Origin: Bacteroidota bacterium | GTDB lineage: Bacteria > Bacteroidota > Bacteroidia > Palsa-965 | Reading direction: 5' to 3' | DNA length: 38,294 nucleotides | NCBI GenBank assembly: GCA_021299855.1 | Contig: JAJTEY010000008.1 | Span: 1-38,294, forward strand | Shown: piece by piece, positions 33,331-38,294 of the stretch | How positions within the stretch are numbered: the stretch's first letter is position 1 | Layout of the letters: the number at the start of each line of letters is the position of its first letter | Made by a program: the position numbers and the translations under genes | The notes under the pieces: model-generated | What the model was told of the DNA's origin: nothing | Databases searched by the model: none | What the model saw: the letters and a program-made list of their open reading frames with translations, nothing else

Positions 33331-33338
33331 TAAAGTTA
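33331..33338 (-). promoter_or_regulatory. Near-consensus -7 box next to the amidotransferase-like start
   Basis: TAACTTTA on the minus strand ends 5 nt before ATG 33325; it differs from TAnnTTTG in the last base. Confidence 0.35.
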
Positions 33339-33361
33339 CAAAAACTGTGCAGAACAGATTG

Positions 33362-34906
33362 TTAGAACGGATCTTCTTCGATATCGTTGAGTTTAGAGCC
33401 GCGAATAATACTTCCTCCGCCCGGGTTAAAGTCGGTAGAAGGTGTAATTCCCGCAGTCGGATCGTAAGTAACACCACCGGAGAATCCGGAGTTGAAGCCG
33501 CCGTCCAAATCCGAGAATTTGGCGAGTTGGTTGATGAAACGCAAGTTCACAGAACCTACTGCACCGTTACGGTGTTTCGCAATGATAATTTCTGCAACAC
33601 CTTGTGTAGAGTTACCTTCTGCATCTTGCGTAAATCCGTAGTATTCCGGACGGTGAATGAACAATACCATATCCGCATCTTGCTCAATCGCGCCCGATTC
33701 ACGTAAGTCGGATAATTGCGGACGACGATCACCACCGCGTGTTTCAACCGCACGACTTAACTGCGACAACGCAATGATCGGAACGTTCAATTCTTTAGCG
33801 ATACTCTTCAATGATCGGGAAATAGTAGAAATTTCCTGTTCACGGTTTCCGCGGTTATCACCACCCGTAGTCATCAGTTGAAGATAATCGACGATGATCA
33901 ATTGAATGTCGTGCTGCGCTTTTAAACGTCGGCACTTCGCTCGCATTTCAAAAATGGAAAGGGCAGGAGTATCATCAATGAAAATAGGTGCTTCGGAAAG
34001 CTTACCAATCTTCACGTGTAGTTGTTGGTATTCGTGATCTTCAAGTTGCCCTTTCTTCAATTTCTCTGCAGAAAGTTCCGATTCACTTGCAATCAAACGT
34101 TGCACCAATTGTACGGAGGCCATTTCCAGCGAGAACAACGCAATCGGGCGACTGAATTCTACAGCAGCATTACGCGCAAGTGATAACACGAATGCGGTTT
34201 TACCCATTGCAGGACGCGCAGCAAGAATTACCAAATCTGAATTTTGCCAGCCGGAAGTCATTCGGTCGAGATCTGTAAATCCGCTAGGAACACCGGTTAC
34301 GCCGGTTTTTTGATTTCGTGCAGTTTCAATTTGTTCCATCGCCTGGTTGATCAGAGAACTCATCTTATCGTAGTTCTTTCTGATGTTACCTTCCACAACG
34401 GAGAACAAATTGCGTTCAGCTTTATCCAACAAATCAAATACATCCGCTGTGTCTTCGTATGCTTCACGAATTGTTTCGCTGGAGATTTGAATCAACTCGC
34501 GTTGAATATATTTCTGAGAAATAATTCGGGCATGAAATTCAACGTTAGCAGCAGATGCAACGCGATTGGTAAGCTGTGAAATGTAATACGCACCGCCTAC
34601 AATTTCCAACTCGCCGGTACGTTTTAATTCCTGCGTTACGGTCAAAATATCAATAGGTTCCGAACGTTGAAATAAGTTTTGAATCGCGTTGAAAATTCTG
34701 CCGTGTGCTTCTTTGTAAAAACTTTTGTGCGTGAGAATATCCACCACAGCCGTCAATGCATCTTTTTCGAGCATCAACGCACCCAACACGGCCTCTTCCA
34801 ATTCCACGGCCGGAGGCGGCAACTTACCAATTTCGTAAAGTTGCTGACTTACCTGCGCCAATTGCAGCGGTTTGCGGGTTGACGTTCTTTTCTCTTCTGT
34901 GCTCAT
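33362..34906 (-). CDS. dnaB: Replicative DNA helicase DnaB
   Basis: Hexameric replicative helicase of 514 residues. The N-terminal domain (about 30-135: PPAVELEEAVLGALMLEKDA) is followed by the linker and the RecA-like ATPase. Walker A is ARPAMGKTA (near residue 230), Walker B is LIIVDYLQLM, and the family motifs PIIALSQLSRAVETR and RPQLSDLRESGAIEQDADMV, cited in part, are intact with the arginine finger region IIIAKHRNGAVG. No intein interrupts the ATPase motifs. The tail after about 470 is glycine-rich and ends acidic (EEDPF). It is divergent from hpt; a TACTTTTG box lies 20 nt before the ATG. Confidence 0.97.
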   Translation of the reverse strand: MSTEEKRTSTRKPLQLAQVSQQLYEIGKLPPPAVELEEAVLGALMLEKDALTAVVDILTHKSFYKEAHGRIFNAIQNLFQRSEPIDILTVTQELKRTGELEIVGGAYYISQLTNRVASAANVEFHARIISQKYIQRELIQISSETIREAYEDTADVFDLLDKAERNLFSVVEGNIRKNYDKMSSLINQAMEQIETARNQKTGVTGVPSGFTDLDRMTSGWQNSDLVILAARPAMGKTAFVLSLARNAAVEFSRPIALFSLEMASVQLVQRLIASESELSAEKLKKGQLEDHEYQQLHVKIGKLSEAPIFIDDTPALSIFEMRAKCRRLKAQHDIQLIIVDYLQLMTTGGDNRGNREQEISTISRSLKSIAKELNVPIIALSQLSRAVETRGGDRRPQLSDLRESGAIEQDADMVLFIHRPEYYGFTQDAEGNSTQGVAEIIIAKHRNGAVGSVNLRFINQLAKFSDLDGGFNSGFSGGVTYDPTAGITPSTDFNPGGGSIIRGSKLNDIEEDPF

Positions 34907-34926
34907 GCCGGTTTTTACAAGGGGAT

Positions 34927-34934
34927 CAAAAGTA
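34927..34934 (-). promoter_or_regulatory. Candidate -7 box for dnaB
   Basis: TACTTTTG on the minus strand, an exact TAnnTTTG match, 20 nt before the dnaB ATG. Confidence 0.5.
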
Positions 34935-34959
34935 GGAAAATATGCGCCCCCGATGCACG

Positions 34960-34980
34960 AATTAGTTATCCATACTAATT
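34960..34980. repeat. Inverted repeat in the dnaB-hpt gap
   Basis: AATTAGT (34960-34966), 7 nt, ACTAATT (34974-34980) is a perfect palindromic arrangement in the 196-nt divergent region. It could be an operator; no regulator is known for it here. Confidence 0.4.
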
Positions 34981-35084
34981 AACGAGCTATTAACAGGAAA
35001 TGTTAGCTTTTTCCGATGGAAGTTTTGAACAAAATCCGCATTCTGATGGAAATCAGGTTGCTGCATTCGGTAAGTGGTTTCCGT

Positions 35085-35092
35085 TATCTTTG
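35085..35092 (+). promoter_or_regulatory. Candidate -7 box for hpt-adk
   Basis: TATCTTTG, an exact TAnnTTTG match, ends 10 nt before ATG 35103 and lies downstream of the alternative start 35016, which it argues against. Confidence 0.5.
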
Positions 35093-35102
35093 TGCCTCTA
35101 CT

Positions 35103-35639
35103 ATGGAATCGATTCAGTTAGGCGATAAAACCTTCATCCCTTATTTACAGGACGATGTGATACACGAAGCGGTGCAGCGTATTGCGCATCGTATTAACGA
35201 AGATTATGCCGGCAAAAAGCCGTTGTTTCTTGTGGTGTTAAACGGCGCATTTTTATTTGCGGCCGATTTGATGCGTTGCATTAACTGCGATTGTAAAGTG
35301 TCGTTTGTGAAGTTGGCGTCGTACGAAGGAACATCCAGCACGGGTCAAATGAAACAATTGATCGGACTGAACGAAGATTTGAAAGGTCGCGATATTATCG
35401 TTGTAGAGGATATTGTGGATTCGGGAAATACTATTGTACATCTGGATCATTTGTTACACGAAGCGCAAGCAAACAGCGTTGCTTATGCAGCATTGTTATT
35501 CAAACCTAAAGCGTATTCCAAGGATATTCGCATTCAATATGTCGGGATGGAAATTCCAAATGATTTTATTGTGGGTTACGGACTTGACTACGATGGGATG
35601 GGTCGTAATCTGAAAGATATCTGGGTTATTAAATCATAA
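35103..35639 (+). CDS. hpt: Hypoxanthine phosphoribosyltransferase
   Basis: Purine-salvage enzyme of 178 residues that joins hypoxanthine or guanine to PRPP. The PRPP-binding motif is IIVVEDIVDSGNTI with the acidic pair E102-D103; the pyrophosphate loop is VVLNGAFLFAADL; the flexible loop contains ASYEGTSSTG; and the base-binding end reads PNDFIVGYGLDY. A longer frame from 35016 exists, but the first 29 residues do not fit the family and the promoter box lies within them. It is followed by adk after 11 nt, so the two purine-nucleotide genes form an operon. Confidence 0.93.
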   Translation: MESIQLGDKTFIPYLQDDVIHEAVQRIAHRINEDYAGKKPLFLVVLNGAFLFAADLMRCINCDCKVSFVKLASYEGTSSTGQMKQLIGLNEDLKGRDIIVVEDIVDSGNTIVHLDHLLHEAQANSVAYAALLFKPKAYSKDIRIQYVGMEIPNDFIVGYGLDYDGMGRNLKDIWVIKS

Positions 35640-35650
35640 AAATTGTACAC

Positions 35651-36223
35651 ATGCTCAACATCGTGTTGTTTGGCCCTCCGGGCGCAGGAAAAGGAACACA
35701 GTCAGAAAAATTGATTGCTGAATATCATTTGGTGCATTTATCTACCGGTGATATTTTCCGCGCGAATATTAAAGGTGAAACCGAACTTGGCAAACTTGCT
35801 AAGAGTTATATGGATAAAGGTGAATTGGTGCCGGATCAGGTAACGATTCAGATGTTGGAATTGGAAGTTGTGAAACACAGCGGTCCTAAAGGTTTTATTT
35901 TCGACGGATTTCCAAGAACCACTGCTCAGGCACAAGCTTTGGACGCGTTTCTGGCAAGTCGTAATACCGGAATTTCTTGCATGTTGGCGTTGGAAGTAGA
36001 TGAAGAAGAATTGAAGAAGCGATTGTTATTGCGCGGTAAAGATTCCGGTCGTGCAGATGATCAGAATCCGGAAATTATTGCGAATCGTATCGCGGTGTAT
36101 CAGCGCGATACAGCTCCATTGAAATCTTACTACGAGCAACAAGGCAAGTACCGGGGCGTGCAAGGCGTTGGAAGTATTGACGAAATTTTTGCATCGCTCT
36201 GCAATCAGATTAACAGCCTCTAA
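35651..36223 (+). CDS. adk: Adenylate kinase, short form
   Basis: Interconverts AMP, ADP and ATP; 190 residues. P-loop GPPGAGKGT (8-16), AMP site LSTGDIFRANI and FIFDGFPRT, and LID region LLLRGKDSGRADDQNPEIIANRI, which is the short type without the zinc-binding insertion. It is second in the operon with hpt, and a strong terminator follows. Confidence 0.96.
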   Translation: MLNIVLFGPPGAGKGTQSEKLIAEYHLVHLSTGDIFRANIKGETELGKLAKSYMDKGELVPDQVTIQMLELEVVKHSGPKGFIFDGFPRTTAQAQALDAFLASRNTGISCMLALEVDEEELKKRLLLRGKDSGRADDQNPEIIANRIAVYQRDTAPLKSYYEQQGKYRGVQGVGSIDEIFASLCNQINSL

Positions 36224-36247
36224 TCAACCATGTTGATTTCTATATCG

Positions 36248-36275
36248 GGCAACCTTCGGGTTGCCTTTTTTATTT
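36248..36275 (+). terminator. Terminator of the hpt-adk operon
   Basis: GGCAACC (36248-36254), TTCG tetraloop, GGTTGCC (36259-36265), then TTTTTTATTT. It lies 24 nt after the adk stop. Confidence 0.92.
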
Positions 36276-36326
36276 CTGTAATTTGATTTGCCGTAAATAA
36301 AATTTAGATACGCCTAAAAAAGTATT

Positions 36327-36334
36327 TATATTTG
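36327..36334 (+). promoter_or_regulatory. -7 box abutting the TonB receptor start codon
   Basis: TATATTTG, an exact TAnnTTTG match, ends 4 nt before ATG 36339. A TTT at 36303-36305 is a weak candidate for the upstream element. Confidence 0.55.
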
Positions 36335-36338
36335 CCAA

Positions 36339-38294
36339 ATGTTTACGGGCAGATTGATATTGACTTTTTTCCTTTACGTCTCGTGCGTTCACGTATATGC
36401 TGCGACTATTTCGGGAATTGTGCAATCGGGTAATGAGCCAGTACCATTCGCGTTAGTTGGTGTTGTTGGAACAAGTGTCGGTGTAACAACTGATGCTTCC
36501 GGGAAATTTAGTTTACAATTAGCTCCGGGTAAATACGAATTGCGTTTTCAATGTGTAGGATATTTAACCTTGCAAAAAGCAATCACGGTTACAGATCAAG
36601 ATCTGACGTTGCAAATAATTCTGGAGCCCGATGGCAAACAATTGAATGAAGTAGTGGTATCTGGAACGATGAGCGATATAGAACGTTTTGATTCACCGGT
36701 GTTGGTAGATGTGTACAATCCTACATTTTTGAAACGCAATCCTGTCCCGAATCTTTTCGAGTCGGTGGCAATGATTAACGGTGTGCGTCCTCAAATGAAT
36801 TGTAACGTATGTAATACGGGCGATATTCATATTAACGGTATGGAAGGTCCGTACACGATGATTCTGATTGATGGAATGCCGATCGTCAGCAGTTTATCCA
36901 CGGTATACGGATTAATGGGAATTCCAACTTCTCTTATTGAACGAGTGGAGATCATGAAAGGTCCTGCATCTTCATTGTATGGTTCGGAAGCGATGGGTGG
37001 CATTATTAATGTCATTACCCGTAATCCGATGAATGCGCCTAAGTTTGGTGCGGATGTCAGTTCTACTTCTTGGGGAGAGGTAAATGCAGATTTCGCCGGA
37101 AGTTATCGCCTGGGAAAACGAACGCATGGATTGACAGGTGTCAATTACTTCAATTATTCGTTACCAGTTGATGCGAATAACGATGGTTTTACGGACATGA
37201 CGTTGCAGAAAAGATTGTCTGCGTTTTCGCGAATCATATTTCTGGACACGCTGAATCGCCAGTCTTCATTGGGTATGCGCTACGTATATGAAGATCGTTG
37301 GGGCGGTGAAATGAATTGGAACAATGCGTTTCGTGGTGGTGACAGTATTTATGGTGAAAGTATTTATACCAATCGTGTTGAAGTAATCGGTTCGTGGCAA
37401 TTGCCGGTAAAAAAAGACATAACACTTCAAACTTCGTACACGTTGCACGATCAAAATTCTGTGTACGGAACTATAGCGTACATTGCTGCACAGCATATCG
37501 GATTCGCGCAATTGTTCCATCGTTTTTCAAAAGGGCGCAGCAATTGGTTAGCAGGAACTGCATGGCGTTTAAATCATTATGATGACAATACACCGGCGAC
37601 TGAATTTATCAATAACAATATTGTCCAGACTCGTCCTGCAATTACTTCTTTGCCGGGCGTGTTTTTGCAAAACGATTGGATGCTCAACGAACGTCATCGA
37701 TTGTTACTGGGTTACCGAATGGATTATCATCCCATACACGGGCTCATTCATTCGCCACGTATAGCATGGAAATATGCACCACATGAACGATTGATAATGC
37801 GATGGAGTAGTGGCACAGGATTTCGCGTAGTGAATTTGTTTACTGAAGATCACGCAGCCTTAACCGGTTCACGTGAAGTGATAATACGTAACGCGCTGAA
37901 TCCCGAGCGATCAATTAATCTCACCGGAAATTTAACCTGGCGCACCTATCACTCGTCGTGGTTCGGAGGTCTTGAAGTAACTGCATTCTACACTTATTTC
38001 TCGAACAAGATTGTAGCAGATTATGATAGCGATCCCGACGCGATTATTTATGATAATCTTCAGGGATATGCAGTGTCTTCAGGCGTTAGCATGAATGCGG
38101 ATATCACGTTTACCACAGGTACAAAATTCACTTTCGGCGCTTCATATATGGAGGTCTATCGGATGGATCGTGATTCCATGAATCGTTATGAAAAGAATGT
38201 TCAGCTATTCGCACCGCGCTGGTCGGCAACAGGAACCTTGTCGCACACCTTTAAAAAACGCACGCAAGTATATTTGACATTTAACACCTACGGC
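36339..38294 (+). CDS. TonB-dependent receptor (3' end beyond the window)
   Basis: At least 652 residues, open to the window end without a stop. Signal peptide about 1-22 (ending VHVYA); a carboxypeptidase-regulatory-like domain (about 23-105: ISGIVQSGNEPVPFALVGVVGTS, cited by its first residues, and SGKFSLQLAPGKYELRF); a TonB-box-like junction (LNEVVVSG); then the plug (about 115-230) with HINGMEGPYTMILIDGMP, IERVEIMKGPASSLYGSEAMGGIINVITR, cited in part, and a C-x-x-C pair (C155 and C158 in MNCNVCNTG). The rest is barrel. Family members bring in iron chelates, cobalamin, metals or oligosaccharides; the ligand here is not readable, though the plug cysteines hint at a metal or redox step. The message may be leaderless. 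Confidence 0.92.
   Translation, partial: MFTGRLILTFFLYVSCVHVYAATISGIVQSGNEPVPFALVGVVGTSVGVTTDASGKFSLQLAPGKYELRFQCVGYLTLQKAITVTDQDLTLQIILEPDGKQLNEVVVSGTMSDIERFDSPVLVDVYNPTFLKRNPVPNLFESVAMINGVRPQMNCNVCNTGDIHINGMEGPYTMILIDGMPIVSSLSTVYGLMGIPTSLIERVEIMKGPASSLYGSEAMGGIINVITRNPMNAPKFGADVSSTSWGEVNADFAGSYRLGKRTHGLTGVNYFNYSLPVDANNDGFTDMTLQKRLSAFSRIIFLDTLNRQSSLGMRYVYEDRWGGEMNWNNAFRGGDSIYGESIYTNRVEVIGSWQLPVKKDITLQTSYTLHDQNSVYGTIAYIAAQHIGFAQLFHRFSKGRSNWLAGTAWRLNHYDDNTPATEFINNNIVQTRPAITSLPGVFLQNDWMLNERHRLLLGYRMDYHPIHGLIHSPRIAWKYAPHERLIMRWSSGTGFRVVNLFTEDHAALTGSREVIIRNALNPERSINLTGNLTWRTYHSSWFGGLEVTAFYTYFSNKIVADYDSDPDAIIYDNLQGYAVSSGVSMNADITFTTGTKFTFGASYMEVYRMDRDSMNRYEKNVQLFAPRWSATGTLSHTFKKRTQVYLTFNTYG

Noticed and set aside
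33362-34906. Possible intein in dnaB, a known insertion site.
   Set aside because: The ATPase motifs run without interruption and the length (514) is normal.
1-38294. Mobile elements, CRISPR arrays and prophage.
   Set aside because: I saw no transposase, integrase, phage structural gene, long terminal repeat or regularly spaced repeat; the tRNA genes have no attachment-site-like duplicate nearby.

Overview
The window is a piece of a Bacteroidota chromosome, probably from the Flavobacteriia/Sphingobacteriia/Chitinophagia side; I cannot name a genus. The evidence is a PorT-type secretion protein, two exported enzymes with type IX secretion (T9SS) C-terminal sorting domains, DUF4476 and DUF5916 proteins, a TonB-dependent receptor with a carboxypeptidase-regulatory-like N-terminus, and repeated promoter elements of the Bacteroidota type (TAnnTTTG, once with a TTG 19 bp upstream). 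Genes are dense, on both strands, in short operons, and most are housekeeping. I see no phage, insertion sequence, CRISPR array or integrase.

Layout. 1-7.3 kb: a DUF4476 protein on +, then minus-strand operons: ubiE/menG > porT > FAD-dependent dehydrogenase, and sppA > secreted sugar-dehydrogenase-like T9SS cargo. 7.4-10.4 kb: folK and a deoxynucleoside kinase (overlapping), then a TPR lipoprotein and a shared bidirectional terminator. 10.4-15.8 kb: TrmH-like RNA methyltransferase, an outer-membrane barrel gene broken by an in-frame TGA, proC with a small secreted protein, and divergent mutS. 15.8-17.7 kb: tRNA-Gly(GCC), tRNA-Leu(UAA), and a secreted M23 peptidase with a T9SS tail. 17.8-21.7 kb: TerB-like protein, a 60-residue ORF joined to a degenerate DnaA/Hda-like AAA+ protein, a WYL regulator and rmuC. 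21.7-30.7 kb: DUF5916 outer-membrane protein, a doubly broken small membrane-protein gene, a GH2 beta-mannosidase with cutC, a SET-domain protein and a GH20 hexosaminidase. 30.7-38.3 kb: an unknown small protein and an HxlR regulator divergent from an NADP-binding oxidoreductase, an exported amidotransferase-like protein, dnaB, hpt-adk, and a TonB-dependent receptor cut by the window end.

How they fit together. PorT belongs to the T9SS, which would export the two sorting-domain proteins found here. FolK, deoxynucleoside kinase, Hpt and Adk serve folate and nucleotide metabolism; MutS, RmuC and DnaB serve DNA maintenance. GH2 beta-mannosidase, CutC and GH20 hexosaminidase together could take apart a Man-GlcNAc-GlcNAc core of the N-glycan type.

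The observations I find most worth following are: (1) a TAnnTTTG-like -7 box lying only 3-5 nt before the ATG of eight genes, which predicts leaderless mRNAs; (2) a DnaA/Hda-like protein whose P-loop lysine is replaced by valine, translationally linked to a 60-residue ORF; (3) two envelope genes carrying in-frame TGA codons, one also with a homopolymer frameshift.
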